A stretch of 64,000 nucleotides of DNA from Eudorina sp. 2006-703-Eu-15 (GCA_003117195.1 BDSI01000040.1:682658-746657); one strand, 5' to 3'. Positions 12,879-25,571 are shown, counted from the first letter of the stretch. Translations and numbers: made by a program. Notes: generated from the sequence alone by a model not told the origin.

Positions 12879-14335
12879 CTACCGGTTCAGCATGTACCGG
12901 CCCCTGCTGCTCGCGGCCTTCCACTTCTCTAGGGCGGCTGTGAAGGGGAAGGATTCTAGGTCGTACAGGTCCTGCGTGAACATGCGCACGCAGAGCGCCA
13001 GGTGCTCATCCAGGCGGTTTCGGACTGAGTCCTGCACGAACGCCATGGCTGAGAAACGGCGCTCGTCTTCTACTGAGCCGGGCACCATCACGAAAACAAG
13101 CTGCGCCAGCGCCACAAACTCCGTTAAGGCACCCTCGAGGGCCGGCGCGTTGCTGATCATCTCCCACGTGCGTGAGGTCTGCGTGTTGTTCAGGAGTGCA
13201 CGGTGCGCTCTCTTGGCCACCTGCTGGGGCTCCGCCGCTGCCTTCCGCTGCTGTTCAGTCTGCTCCCGCATCCGTTTGATGCGCGCATCAGCGGCCAGCT
13301 GCGTCATGGTGCTCACAAACAAGGACGCCTGGTCGTCCAGTTTGGCACCGTCGAGGAGCGGCGGCACTTTACCGCCGCCCGCTTCCACGCGCTCCTGGCA
13401 GTAGTGAGATTTGATGGCGTTCAGCTTCTGCTTGAAGTCCGACGCGGAGGGCTTGGCCATCCAGTACTCGATGTAGACGATGGATGCTGCATCCAGCAGC
13501 TGGTGCGGTGGAAACCGCGAGTTCAGCTCCCCAAGTAGCAACTGAACAGCGTCCGACACGGAAGCCTCCACCGACTCGATGACATCATCCAACAGCGCCG
13601 GTGTCAGGGCAACTGGCGTGCGGCCGCGCCCCACTGCTGAAGCGCCAGCTGGGCAGTCCGCTGCTTGGCAAGGCGCTCCGATTCCGCGTGCCCCTCACTC
13701 GCTTCATGGCCCTTCAGTGATTGCGACCGTGCTTGGATAGTCTTGCCCGTATTCGGGCAAGTCTTGCAGCGTACTCGGTCGTGCACCATACCTTTGGCCG
13801 GATCTGCTGGCACGCACTCCGCCCATGGATACAACACCGCCCAGCTCAGCTGCCACTTGTGGGGGTTCTGCAACTGCTTCTCAATCCATGCGCCGTCGCT
13901 CTGGCCCTTGTGCACGCGCTGAGACTGCGCCCGGCGCTTCGTTGACAGGTGCGGCGTTGTGGTCGTTGGCATGGAATCATCGCCGTCGCAGCCTTCGTCG
14001 CCGTCGCCGTCGCTGCTTGGCGACTGCTCACCGTCATCGCTGTCAACAGCTTCCAGCATGCTGTCTTTGCGGGTTGCAAAACTATTCCGAAGAGCGGGAG
14101 TGACTTCATCGTCCGTTGCCAAAGCTTGCGGTTGCAATGTTGCGGACTGAATGCCGACTTCCTCAGCAACTACTGGGCCGTCTTCAACAATGGTTTCCAA
14201 CGAAGTTTTTTGCTTTTTGAAAGGTCTTCCACGCCTTGGCAACTTAGGATCGGAGTATTTTGCTGCGTTCGGCCCGGTCAGAAATGCTCCTATGCCCCGT
14301 TGACTTACGGGTGTGGTCTTTTTAGACGAATCCAT
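12879..14335 (-). pseudogene. hAT-like transposase, frameshifted and lacking its catalytic core
   Basis: Two overlapping minus-strand frames. The upstream frame (14335-13604, 243 codons) starts MDSSKKTTPVSQRGIGAF, has an acidic/Ser-rich stretch, then a BED-like zinc-finger segment (RVRCKTCPN...SLKGHEASEGHAESERLAK). The downstream frame (13634-12879, 251 codons) ends in what resembles the hAT C-terminal dimerisation region (FVMVPGSVEDERRFSAM, then LDEHLALCVRMF). The frames overlap over 13604-13634, implying a frameshift. The roughly 300 residues expected to carry the DDE catalytic triad between zinc finger and dimerisation domain are mostly absent, so this is probably an internally deleted, inactive copy. 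AT-rich, inversely oriented GGAATA-rich stretches flank it (about 12680-12770 and 14395-14520), and may be the subterminal ends. No target-site duplication was identified. Confidence 0.6.
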
Positions 14336-14696
14336 TGGTCCTCATGAGACTATATGATGAAATATTGATTAGAATTATAAATATTGGAACACCTGGTAAA
14401 GGGAATACATTTTTAGCCCAAGGAATGAAAACGTACGGCCAGGGCGCAATCTATTCCTTTTTTTTGGAGCCGAAAACCCTGATTTATTCCGAAAAAGGAA
14501 TATATTCCTTAAAAAAATCTCTGCTTGCCGAACGCCACGTCGTGGATTAGAGCGACTGGCCAAACGCATGATTGCTTGTCCCGTCGAAGCTGTTGACACT
14601 TGATTCGTAACCTATCGGAAACACGCTATGTGTGCGGTTACTGGATCACCAACACTCGCATTCGGATAACCACGGACACGGGAGTCGCACATGGGC

Positions 14697-14910
14697 TTGA
14701 ATGAATGAATGAATGAAGGTGACAGCGGACCCCAAAAGGGATCAACGGTGTATATCAGGCCAAGCCCCAGCAGGCCCCACCGACAAGGCGGCAAGACACC
14801 TCCACACCTCAACGCCGCGAATAAAACATATCGGGCCATGACCCCACCCAGACAGACACCGAACCAAGCAGAGGCGCACAGCGGGGCAACTCTACCAAAG
14901 GGATAGCACA
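14697..14910 (-). mobile_element. LINE-B 3' end fragment
   Basis: Starts with (GAAT)n then GGTGACAGCGGACCCC, a GGGATCAACGGTGTATA block, CCCCAGCAGGCCCCACCGAC, and CTACCAAAGGGATAG at the far end. It matches the complement of 48050-48281 and also 36871-37201. There is no coding region, so this is a 5'-truncated 3' UTR. Confidence 0.65.
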
Positions 14911-15541
14911 GCAAAGGGCGGAATCGTGGTTTAGCGTTTAGGTCACAGTTGGTTTGCCGTCTTGCTGTCGCTGGCTCTTGTGATATGCGTATATGTACGG
15001 CAGTATGCACATCACAGGCTGCTGCCGTGCAATCAACAAGACCATGCGCAGCGGTGGTCTGCACAATCAGCTGCATTTCCACCACCGGCGAAATAGTATG
15101 ATGAGTTACACAGGAATCCAGACCCAATCAACAAGCAGGGCAGAGGCCGTGAGCGGGCCACACCGGCCCAGCACCAGCCCAAAGAACCGCAAGAGGCACA
15201 CCACTCAAGCCCCGCAATGCACCCCACCCGGACTGCGGAAGACATCACACACTGCCCGCACAAGGATTAAGCACCGGAGACAGGTCCGGAGCCCTGCATG
15301 AGTTCAGCACCCCAGGCGGGTTCACGCTGGCTGGACGGGTCCACCCGTCCGCCGTGGAAACAACTGGGCAACAGCCAGACCGCTCGAAGCGCTTATGCCC
15401 CAGTAGAAAATCTGCGAGGGAGCGCATACTGGAGGCCATCCAATATATGCAGGACAATTAGTCAGCAGGATTCATGCGGGGCCGGCCCCACTCGGCAAGC
15501 CCCAAGGCTGCCAAGGTGCAGCGCATGTTGAAGCGCGGGCA
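14911..15541. other. Intergenic region, no gene seen
   Basis: Short open frames without recognisable motifs; may include further decayed retroelement sequence. Confidence 0.4.
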
Positions 15542-17300
15542 TGTCGATGTGTGCGTGTGTGCGCGCGTGTGTGTTCCTTAGGCAGGCAGAACAGGATTGC
15601 TCGACATGCTTGGGTCCGAGTGGCGCCCAATACTTTGCCCGTATGCGTACATAATATACCCATCCATTGCCCGACCCACAAGATGAACAAAAGGCTGCGT
15701 GTGTGCGTGTGTGTGTGTGTTACATGGTTGGGGTTTGCATAACACCATGCCTGCACAACTACCCATACGAGCCGTAGGCACAAGGGCACGCAAGGAACTC
15801 CTAAAAGCACGTGCATGACGCTGCACAAGCAAGAAAAGGAGACTACTACTGTCCAAAGGGAACGATTGAGTTGCGATGGGCCTACATGCGCTGTAAGAGC
15901 CTTGCTAACCAAGTCGGGTCCCAGGTCATAGCTTCCACCATGCTTTTTGGGCGGGGCCCCAGCGCGAAGCGCGTTCGGGGGGCCCCGCCCCCTAGGATTG
16001 CCCATGTCCGTGTGTCCGTCCGTGTGTCCGTCCGTGTGTCCGTGTGTCCCTGTGTCCGTGTGTCCGGTAACGGCAAAACGTTCATTATCCGCTAAACTAA
16101 TTCGCTATGTTTGTCATATTAATTGTCCTCTATTGCAAGGTAACTTTGGTTTGGCTGAAAAAAATTCTTTGCGCACAAACGGTCAAAGTAAAGCTCCGCG
16201 TCCCCATGGACCCGAGTCAACATCCAACCAACGCCTCTCGCGCTCATATTTGTTGCAACGGGTGCCGCGTGATGAATACTTGAATTAGGAATGGGCGGCG
16301 CGTGCTAAATTGAACTTCGATAGTATTCTGATGTTTGAACATCAAGATACCACCAACACCAAGATTTGCCTTTCTGTCTTGCCAGATGAATACAATTCAA
16401 CAATATGTATTGAATCAAAGTTTCAAGATGCAAAGGGATAGCATACCGAGTACCAACGAGTTCTCCAGTTCCGATGGCCCAAAGTCCGGGTCTCACCGCG
16501 GCTTTTTCGCACCCTGTTTTTGCCTTACATGCTATGTAACTATTGATAGCAAACTTTAGAGGTTCACGTCTGCTGCGGGCGTGCAACTGAAGGGTTGCAT
16601 GCCTGCCGACGGACCAAACAACTACAGTTTCACGGCAAAACAAGGATGCTTCAAGCTTGCTTTGTGATCATCTGCTTGACAGACGGATGTGGTAGTGCAG
16701 AGGCGACTATCGGTACCATAGTGCCGATACGGTGACCGCCGTCGCCGGCGGCGCGTACTGCAGGATGGTTTCGGGGCTGCCGACGTGTTTGGGCTTGGTG
16801 AATCTATGCACGCCGATCCCCCTTCAACATCAACGACACCCCCAATGGCAACCTTTCACTCTCTCACACTGTTGCGCGGTAATAGAGTTTTCCTTCTAAA
16901 GCAAGCGGCCTGCACGGATTATAGGGGGCCCCGCCCTTTTCCGGCTTCGAGGAAGCCGACCCCTACTTGTCGTCCTCGACCTGACCCTGGACACCATAGC
17001 AACGACAGACTCGCTGCCTAGTAACACGATGTCTGTCCCTACGCCCACGGCTATCCCCAGCACGACAACCGGAACCGCATTAGTTTGCGATGCGCATTGT
17101 AAGGAATGAATACCGTAGCACTTGGTGGCCTCATCACGCTGCCGCGCGTGCAAATGACAGACCCATCCAATGCTTGTACTGCATTCCCGGCTGCTTACCA
17201 TCCGAAGGAAACCCCTAAGGCAAAACCCCAAGACGCATGTGTTCCCAACCGCTCATCAACCGCTTCCTCACGACTGTCACACTTGTTCCTTCGAGGAGTG
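15542..17300 (-). mobile_element. LINE-C remnant, split by a palindrome-ended element
   Basis: The two outer parts (about 15690-15943 and 16972-17300) match in order the 3' half of the LINE-C copy at 58022-58655. On the minus strand the right part reads LMSGWEHMRLG near 17285-17250, and RVCRCYG..GQVEDDK up to the junction, against RVCRCCRSEDQIEDEK in the other copy. After the interruption the reading resumes as SMVEAMTWDPTWLAR (against TMREAMAWDPARLAK). The 3' end runs into CCATGTAACACACACAC at about 15720. About 66 bp present in the other copy are missing at the insertion point. Confidence 0.7.
15944..16971 (+). mobile_element. Palindrome-ended non-autonomous element, copy A
   Basis: About 1.03 kb, no coding capacity. 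The left end is TTTTTGGGCGGGGCCCC followed by a nested palindrome (CGCGAAGCGCG centre) and GGGGCCCCGCCCCC. Next comes a GTGTCCGTCC-type simple repeat (16005-16066). The right end is GGGCCCCGCCCTTTTCC, a short hairpin (GGCTTCGAGGAAGCC) and CCCTACTTGT. The same sequence recurs at 22741-23675, 33957-35003, 40525-43630 and 49802-50798, which fixes the ends. No target-site duplication is visible, and it lies inside LINE-C. The superfamily is not identified. Confidence 0.8.
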
Positions 17301-18698
17301 GCTTAAAAATCAATACGCTTGTCGATCTCATCACAGTCGATGTATACCTACAGACTAGCATTCGAACTGTAAGCACATCGGATAGGCACATGGTTACGAA
17401 TCGTGCTTGAATGATCACTAGGGATCACTTTGATAGCGGACTCGCCCAACACACCTACACACGGATCGTTGGTGCCTACTAGAAGCGTCTAGAAGAGATC
17501 GTGCTGTCCTGATGTTTATGTTATCAAGGATGTTACAGCGGAACCCGCGGGTCATCTGTGACAGCCATCGATGTTTGCAAAGAAGTATGCGTGGGGCCAT
17601 GAACGTACATGACGCCCATATTCAGCCGCGGCCCAGGCCATAAGATACCATGTTATGCAGGGCCAACAGTTTCATTTATGCTGCCCTCTTCAGCCCGCCT
17701 GCTCATCGATGGAGGACTTACGCCCAACGGTTTTGGGTTTCCGGAGGGGGAAGGTTGGAGGCGACTATGAACGCCAAACCAAGAAACCTTGCAGCCCGAG
17801 ATTCCACATTCTACAGTTATTTTCACATTTGATTGTGATATGCTCATACTTCACAACGATTCAAGTACGTTCGTGACCGGGCCTTGTTGACCTTGTTGAC
17901 ACCGGTTAACACCCCTGGTCGTGCTTGCCAGGGCCCTGCATGGCACAACATCTGATTGCTAAGCGCTTGTGCACAAAGTTGCTTTCTGGTCATGCTGCTA
18001 ACCCTTATCCCAATGGCTCGGAGCAAAGTGGAGCACCAACGGCAGGAAGATGTAGAGTCGGCGGGACTGTCCCCAAACTCGAGTTTACGCGCTTACACGA
18101 GCTATAGTTAAACGACAGTTACCAGTCCATCCACTTCATACACCATTAGCAGAGGCAGCAGCCACAATACACGGAATAGCAGGAATACCCGTTCGGCGCC
18201 CCTGCTGAATGCGTGTACACCGTTCACGGTTTCTTCTTCACGAACTCAGCGGTAGCTACTGTTATGATGGGAATTTCAGGGCAGGCTAGAACCCAGCACC
18301 CGCAGCAGCTGTCACAAGTGTATTATTGCTAAGCGCCGATAACAGCGTCAATAACCAACCCTGCCAACCTTATCGTAAGTCCACATTTATTAAGCAGACA
18401 ATTTATCGAGCTGTGTGGGACACCATGAATCCAAGGCGTTAGGGTGCAGGACGATGGGACGGGACTGGATTTGTGGGAAAAGCGGTGCCCTGGTCTGTGG
18501 TAAAGTTCTACTGAACATGACCTGCTTGTGAATAGCATAGTATTTCCTGTAATATATCGCGCTGGCGCAATCACGAAAACAAGGGGCGTCTCCCAGCAGG
18601 GAGCTAGACGCTAACAATACGCGAGACGCAACATGGTTGTGCACGTGAGCGGCTTGCCCCGACGCACGTTTGTATCCCATTCGTTAGGATCGCAGACC
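17301..18698. other. Intergenic region upstream of the PP2C gene
   Basis: A short repeat fragment at 17527-17570 (GATGTTACAGCGGAACCC...GGGTCATCTGTGAC) matches 11262-11300. Otherwise no gene, RNA or repeat was recognised. The proximal part (about 18600-18698) should hold the PP2C promoter, but no specific motif is clear. Confidence 0.45.
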
Positions 18699-20830
18699 AT
18701 GCTTTCTTTCTTCAAGTTGTCAAGGCGTCGCTCGCATCAATACACCGCCTCCTCCTCACCGGCAACGAGTAAGTTTATTTTCTCATCTATACTGGCTTAT
18801 ACTAGCTTCTGGCTTCCGTGAACGCGCTGATGTCCACTGGTGCAGGTGCAACTGGGGTCGAGCTCGCGGACTGTCCCTCAACCAGCTCCCCAATACCGCC
18901 TAGCAACCTGACAACGGATAGCTATGCACGTTCAGTTCCGCTGCCTTCGGGCAAGGTTCTGCAGCTACGCACATGCGTTTGTTACTTGCCCCACCCAGAA
19001 AAGGTGGGCGTTGAAGGAATGGCTGGGCCCTCTTTTCGCCGCGGATGTTACCTTATTCACTGAGTGCGTGATAATGGAGCAGGTTCACTACGGCGGTGAG
19101 GATGCGCATTTCATGTCTGATTATGGCGGTGGGGTCATCGGTGTTGCTGATGGCGTGGGAGGCTGGCAGGAAAGCGGCGTGAACCCCGCAGGTAATGCTT
19201 TCTTGTGTTTGTTTTTATATTTTCAAGACTAGTTGCCCATTTATGGGGCGGGTCGTGCTGCAGACTACTCAAGGACACTGATGCAGCTGGCGCGCGCGTA
19301 TCTTGAAGGCAAAGACATATTCCAGGACCTCGCATCCACTCGGCAAGGCGTCCTGGTCGACCCCAGGGTAAGGATGGACGACTGATTCTTTCCTTTGCGA
19401 CAGGTTGAAGTTTCGACCCTGTGTTCACCCGCGCGAAACTCCCATCCCTTGTTCCATGGTAGGGAGCGTTGGAAGCCGCGCACATGAACACAAAGGTGCC
19501 GGGCTCGGCGACAGCGTGTGTCATGCAGTTGGATCAGGCGAATGGCGTGCTGGCCGCGGCCAACCTGGTACGTTGTCCCACGGGAGATGCTCAGCATTAC
19601 ACCCCAGGACATTGGGCAGCCCTGTGGACCAAGCGTATGAGTTCCCTGCGAATCGAGGCCGTGCACATTATTGGGGAGCTATACGCCGCTCTTGCGCTGG
19701 TGGACGGCGTGGATGAAGCAGCTGTTAAAAAGCCTTCGGTGTCGGGAGTGGGCACGACAGATGCCTGTCGCAAAGACTGAAAGCAGACCGACCGAAAAAG
19801 ATGTGACACGTGTCGCTTAGCTTGCGTTGCGCCCATGTTGCGCTTGTGTTCATGCAGGGGGACAGCGGCTTCGTGGTGATTCGCGATGGTCGGGAGTTGG
19901 TTCGGTCAAAGCCGTTGCAGCACTACTTTGATTGCCCTCTGCAATTCGGCGCGTTTCCGGAGTTCGTGGAGGCAACGGATACAGCGGACATGGCCGACAT
20001 CTACAGCATTGCGCTCCGACCGGGAGACGTAATCATCGCCGGTGCGTCTGACCGTTATTTTGTTACCGCTGTGCTTCGTGTTGCTTGAGCGCTGGAAGTC
20101 CGCACGGTTGAGAGATTACTGTGTGCTTATGCCAGGTACGGACGGCCTCTGGGATAACTGCTATGTCACGGAGATAATCTCTCTGCTGCCCAAGGGACCA
20201 TCAGACGTGCAGGCGTCTGCGGACGCCATCGCGACCGCTGCACGGCGCCACGCCAGTGATGTGGAGTATGCATCACCATACACGCGCGAGGCGTTGTCAC
20301 AGGGGTGAGCTTCACAGTCTGCGGGGGCTCGACACGATAGGGTGCCTCGTTGCAATGTAACTAACTGTAAGTTAGAAGTGCACAGATTGGTAATATTGAA
20401 TAAAACCGCTTAGGTTGAAGCATCAGTATTTACCTAATTTAAAATGCAAGCGCCAACGGCGCGAACGTGCTGGGACGAGCGGCCACTTAGGCCTAACGTC
20501 GTTACATTAGTACCGCCCTGTATGGTCGCCCCTCACATGTTGACGATGCGCCCTGGTGCGTGCGCGTTCTGTGTGCTGCACAGCTTGGACTTGCCCTGGT
20601 GGGACAAGCTGCTGGGAATGTCCTTCAAGGGCGGCAAGGTCCACCTGAAGCAGCTCACCGGCGGGAAAATGGACGACATCACGGTGTTGGTGTCGTTCGT
20701 GGACATGGTGGACGCCCCGTCCAGCGGCCCGGCTGCTAATGCATTCGAGACCAGCGTTGGCGATGGTTCCACATCTGTGCAAGGAACGACGGAGGCCGAT
20801 GGGGAGGCGCACCAGCAGCTGTTGCAATAA
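18699..20830 (+). CDS. PP2C-type protein phosphatase, PPTC7/PTC7-like
   Basis: Metal-dependent Ser/Thr phosphatase; the PPTC7/Ptc7 branch is often mitochondrial or plastid-associated. Exons by eye: 18699-18768, 18846-19002, 19081-19190, about 19264-19368, 19463-19568, 19858-20040, 20136-20305 and 20574-20830. Motifs in order: GGEDAHFMSDYGGGVIGVADGVGGW (metal-binding Glu/Asp and DGVGG), DYSRTLMQLARAY, SATACVMQLD, AANLGDSGFVV, QHYFDCPLQFG, ALRPGDVIIAGTDGLWDN (DGxxD), and GGKMDDITVLVSFV (DDI). These are the PPTC7 family blocks and all metal-ligand acidic residues are present. The start ATG at 18699 gives MLSFFKLSRRRSH, a basic, Ser-rich N-terminus compatible with an organelle transit peptide (inference). 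The C-terminal 35 residues are low-complexity and unconserved. Confidence 0.92.
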
Positions 20831-22560
20831 GAGGGATGTCATGAGCGCGACTGTTTTGAGGCATACGAGGTTTCCTAGGTCTGTATACAGTAGGGATACG
20901 TAGGGCAAGTCGGGATGGAGCGCTGCACCTTTGCACTTGCTATTAGCCGAACCTGTGGAGCAGGTGAATGTGCATGGGTACGCGGCTGACAGCGAGAGCG
21001 ACATGTTTCCATTTTGCGTGCCCAATCGTGCAACCCATTCACGCCGACAGGCGTGGACCGGAATCGTCGCCGGGGTCGTGACGAGGGTCTTCGCAGGTTG
21101 GCGCGTGCGAATGTCGCTGCAGGTGTTTTCGTCAAATGTTGGCGTCGTTTGGGTTCCTTCCACCGCGTTTTCTTAGGGTTGTCTGGCGCCGCGCCGCGGC
21201 TGAATGACATGTGCTGCTGTGGACAAGTTTGAGTGATGGCATAATCAAGCTCGTATTTGAGCTATGCAGATGACCGCATCGTAGTTGTTCTGTTTTTCTC
21301 CCCTATGCGAGCCGGTAAGGTGATGGCCACGTCCGTCTGTGGAAGTATGGCCGGATGTCATCGGCGCGCCTGTGCCGTGCATTGACATAGGCTGGCTTTT
21401 GTAACTGACTTCGACCCACCTGCACACATTGCATCAGGCCGAAGGTGAGAGTTGACGCGATCCAAGCCGTACAGCTCAGGCCTTGGTCAGTCCCAAGCGG
21501 TCAAGGACGTGGGCCAGGTAGGCTAGTTCCTTACTTCCTACGGACGGGAACATTTGAGGCAGTTGTCTGTGGTCTTAGACTGCATGAACTAACATACGCC
21601 CTGCTGAGCGGCTGAAGGATGTGCGCAAATCTCGTGCTCAGCGATGTCATGGCACAGGACGTGATTGACACGACGCTTGCCCCTGAACAGTTTCCTTCAA
21701 AACCGATACGAGGCAAAATGTCGTGACAGATGTCGGGATATTGGTATCCGTCGTAGTGCTTGAAGGAAAGTAAAGGTCGTGACAGAAGTCCCGTCAGTTG
21801 GTCGAACGGCCGTTGGTCAGTTAGTCATTGCTAGTGCTGAGTCTAAGGCGAGGCTATCAGGTTTGGACATTATCTGTTCTCCTAATTCTGGTCTTTCCCT
21901 TGTGCTATTGCTGAGGCAGTGTCGGTTGGGTGAGCCGCCATTGGCGAGCACTTGTATCAGTTGGTCCCTTACTCCAGGAGGGTCGGCCGTAGGCCAGACG
22001 CGCCACTTAGGCCCGCTGCTCAGCCAGGCCGAGCAGCGATGTGTCTCGATAGCGTTGTTGAATACTACTTGACTGTAGGATTAATGAGAACACAAACATT
22101 GTCAGGGCCGCGCCTCTTAGCGCGCAGCTCTTGCTTATAGAATGGCATTGCTGTAAGTCCCAACGAGTACCATCGCGATTCTTCCCGAGACCGCACATGG
22201 CAGGATGCTGAGCAGCCTTGCATTCCAGACCATGCTCGGCTAATCAGTCTCCGCGCAGGGGGGCGCCCTGCGCCTCGCCCATGTGCGCGCCACAGTATCA
22301 TCCATCCGCACCCAACGTGCACAGCACGCAGTGTGTCATGAGAGCGACACCCTCATGACGAATCGGTTGTAGTTGCTTCCCGTGCACATCTTCAATACAT
22401 GCATACATCAACCCTTGAGGAGTTACTATTGAGGCCCATTGTATCTCCACGGGCCGTGGTCCAAAGCCCAGACGGCAGAGAATGGCACATCGTCACTTGT
22501 ACGGTAGTCAGTTGTAGTGTGGTTTATAAACTCACATGTGCCCTTACTTCCATGTATTTG
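20831..22560. other. Intergenic region, no gene seen
   Basis: The 3' flank of the PP2C gene, then about 1.6 kb without recognisable coding exons, RNAs or repeats. Short open frames show no conserved motifs. Confidence 0.5.
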
Positions 22561-22740
22561 ACAAGTAAGGGCTGGCGCGGTCCCGGGTTTGTAAAAGTGC
22601 GGCCTGAAGGGCAAATGCAATTGTAATGCGACCACCCGTGATGCCGATGAGGTCGTGCGAATAGTCGAGTAAGTCGCCAATGAGGTTTCCGTTAATGAAG
22701 ATTTGCTGTTGGTGAATGAATGAACGTTACAGCGGAACCC
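22561..22740 (-). repeat. Repeat shared in inverse orientation with 44228-44430, including a LINE-B tail
   Basis: 22562-22705 (starting ACAAGTAAGGGCTGGCGCGG and containing GCGACCACCCGTGATGCCGA) is the complement of 44275-44430. Both copies abut the same LINE-B tail: GAATGAATGAACGTTACAGC at 22714 and its complement at 44255. The LINE-B end is cut off here by element copy B. This indicates an old duplication of an already LINE-invaded site. Confidence 0.6.
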
Positions 22741-23675
22741 GACAAGTAGGGGGTCGGCTTCCTCGAAGCCGCAAAAAGGGCGGGCCACCCTACAATCCGT
22801 ATGGGCCGGTTGCTTGACAACAGAAACTCTATTACCGCGCATGAGTGTGAGAGAGTGAAAGGGCGTCATTGAGGGTGTCGTTGATGTTGAAGGTGGATCG
22901 GCGTGCTCAAGCACGTAGGTAGCCCCGAAACCAACCTGCAGTACGCGCCGCCAACGGCCGTCACCGCAGCTGCATTATCGTAACGCTAGACACCTCTGCA
23001 CTACCACATCCGTCTGTCAACCAGCTATCAAAAAGCAAGCTTGAAGCATTCTTGTTTTGCCGTGAAACTGTAGTTGCTTGGTCCGTCGGCAAGCATGCAG
23101 CCCTTCAGTTGCACGCCCGCAGCAGACGTGAACCTCTTAAGTTTGCCATCAATAATTACATAGCAGATATAAGGCAAAAACAGGGTGCGAAAAAGCCGCG
23201 GTGAGACCCGTACTTCTGCCATCGGAACTGGAGAACTCGTTGGTACTCGGTATGCTATCCCTTTGCATCTTGAAACTTTGATTCAATACCCATTGTTGAA
23301 TTGTATTCATCTGGCAAGACAGAAAGGCAAATCTTGATGTTGGTGGCATCTTGATGTTCAAACATCATAACACTCTGGAAGTTCAATTACGCACGCGCCG
23401 CCCATTCTCAATCCAAGTATTCATCACGCGGCACCCGTTGAAACAAATATGAGCGCGAGAGGCGTTGGGTGGACGTTGACCCGGGTCCATGGAGACCGCA
23501 GAGCTTTACTTTGACCGTTTGTGCGCAAAGAATTTTTTCAGCCAAACCAAAATTACCTTGCAATAGAGGACAATTAATATGACAAACATAGCGAATTAGA
23601 TTAGCGGATAATTAACGTTTTGCCGTTACCGGACACACGGACACACGGACAGGGGCAATCCTAGGGGGCGGGGGG
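22741..23675 (-). mobile_element. Palindrome-ended element, copy B (lacking its terminal hairpin)
   Basis: Starts GACAAGTAGGGGGTCGGCTT and the GGCTTC-CTC-GAAGCC hairpin, and follows copy A on the opposite strand up to CAATCCTAGGGGGCGGGG. There, instead of the CGAACGCGCTTCGCG loop, it passes directly into a second partial copy (23671-23824). Confidence 0.75.
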
Positions 23676-23824
23676 GCCCCCTATAATCCGTACAGGCCGC
23701 TTGCTTTAGAAAGAAAACTCTATTACCGCGCAACAATGTGAGAGAGTGAAAGGTTGCCATTGGGGGTGTCGTTGATGTTGAAGGGGGATCGGCGTGCATA
23801 GATTCACCAAGCCCAAACACGTCG
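23671..23824 (-). mobile_element. Palindrome-ended element, partial copy B'
   Basis: Only the first ~155 bp (GGCCCCCTATAATCCGTACAGG onward) of a further copy, joined to copy B at the GGGCGGGGCCCC motif common to both element ends. It is truncated at CACGTCGGCA, where LINE-A copy 1 begins. Confidence 0.75.
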
Positions 23825-25571
23825 GCACACACGCCTGGCAGCATGCGGGAAGCTTCGCACAGTTGGGGACGCAGTGCGGGTCGCGCGTGCAGCCGGCGAG
23901 GCACCCGCAGCCGGTGCTGGATGGGACGCGTGGGTCCGCGACCACCTGGGTCCACAGGGGTCCATGACCTTAAGGCGGAGACCGACCCTGACGGCCATCC
24001 ACTGTCTACTCGCCGACATCAGCGACGAGTGGCGGGGAGCTGCAGCAGCGGTGCTGGACCATCCCGAGCGGGCGGGGGACCTGGAGTCTGAGGAAGAGAC
24101 CCGTCGGCGGCTTGTGGACCGGATGGGGTGGAGGCTAGCCAACTCGCTGACGGTCAAGCTTAGTGGCCTGACGGTCCGGCTGGCGACACAGCTGCAGATG
24201 CAGGAGGTGGCGGCCGCACGGGCACGACAGCATGCGGAATACGAGCAGGAGGCCAGGGGACAGCTTGAGACAGACGGAGTGGCTGGGCCCCCGGCATTCA
24301 GCATGCCTGCCACTCTACAGCGGCTCTGGGCCATCAAGTGGGAACGAGAGCACAAAGAAACACTGTGGCGCCTGGCGGTTGACGGGGTCCCGCTGCCTGG
24401 CAACAGCCACCTCCACAACGCCCACCCCGAGGCGTGCGGGTGTGGCGAGTACGGCGGTGCGGGGCCCCACCCGTGTTCACCACGGGCACACCATTTCTGG
24501 GCATGCCCGGTCGCTCAGGCAGTGATACAGCAGATCGGGGTACACGTTCCGGGCCCCATCACCCGAGCCAACGTGTGGCTGGCTGAGCCGCCACAGGGGG
24601 TACAGCAAGGGGTTTGGGACATCGTTGCCCTGGCGGCGCTGACGGCCATGGAGCGGGCGAGGGTGGGGTTACGTGCAGCGACCCTCCACGGCGGCGCACA
24701 GCCCGTGCCGGGGGCGCCGGCTGCCCCGTCGCCGGTTGATGTAGCTAAGGCGCGCGCAGTCATGGAGTTCTGGCAGCGGGTGGCCAGTTTCGCAGAACTG
24801 GGCCGACCGCGACGGGGATGGGAGGGGGTGGGACCGGACCACCCAATCCTATCGGTGGTGGACGGCCGGATCCGCTGCGTGCAGCCAGTAGACGTAGACT
24901 CGTGATGGATAGATAGCAGCGCGAGACGCTAGGGGGTAGGGATTGGGACTAGGGAAGCCCACTTCCGGGCACGATGGGGATCCGTGGGTGCCCGAGGAGG
25001 GTCGGGCCAGACCAGTGGGAGCTGGCAGCGAGCGGGACGTGTAGGCGAGGGCCGCTTGCGACGGGAAGGGGTGTACGACAGGGAAGCTTGCGTGGTGATG
25101 TGCTGCCTTGTGCAAACCATAGCCCCATCATGGAGCACCCGACTGCATACCCGGACCCAGCAAGGCCTGACGCGTGCGAGCCGCCTCGCTCTGGCTCAGC
25201 TGGGCAGGCAGGCCTGCCGGAGGGTGCAACCCTAGCTAGTACGATTAGGTTGGGACGCGGGGCCAGGCTAGTTTTACCGCACCAAGCAGGGGCGCGCCTC
25301 CGAAACGCGCCCTGGGTGCTGCAAGGACTTGAGGAGGTTGAACAGCGGACTGCGAGGCGCAGACCGCCCGGGATGGGCCTTCGCCCACTCCCTTGAGGGG
25401 GCACAGCGGTCACCGATCCTCGGGGATCGGGCACGCGCCCTAGGTTGAGAGCGAGGGGACAGAGGCCCCTTACGCCCCTTTCCCCCGTATCCGGGGGAGA
25501 GTGCTTCGGCGGTCTCCCGTATGGGGCGGGTTAGCGCCCCCGGCCAGTGTCGGCCCGGCAGATATGTAACG

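Noticed and set aside
15944..16971. Classifying the palindrome-ended element as a Helitron
   Set aside because: A subterminal hairpin is present, but the terminal CTRR and 5' TC, and insertion between A and T, are not seen.
20507..21163. 218-residue minus-strand ORF opposite the last PP2C exon
   Set aside because: It is a shadow of the conserved DDITVLV exon with no family resemblance.
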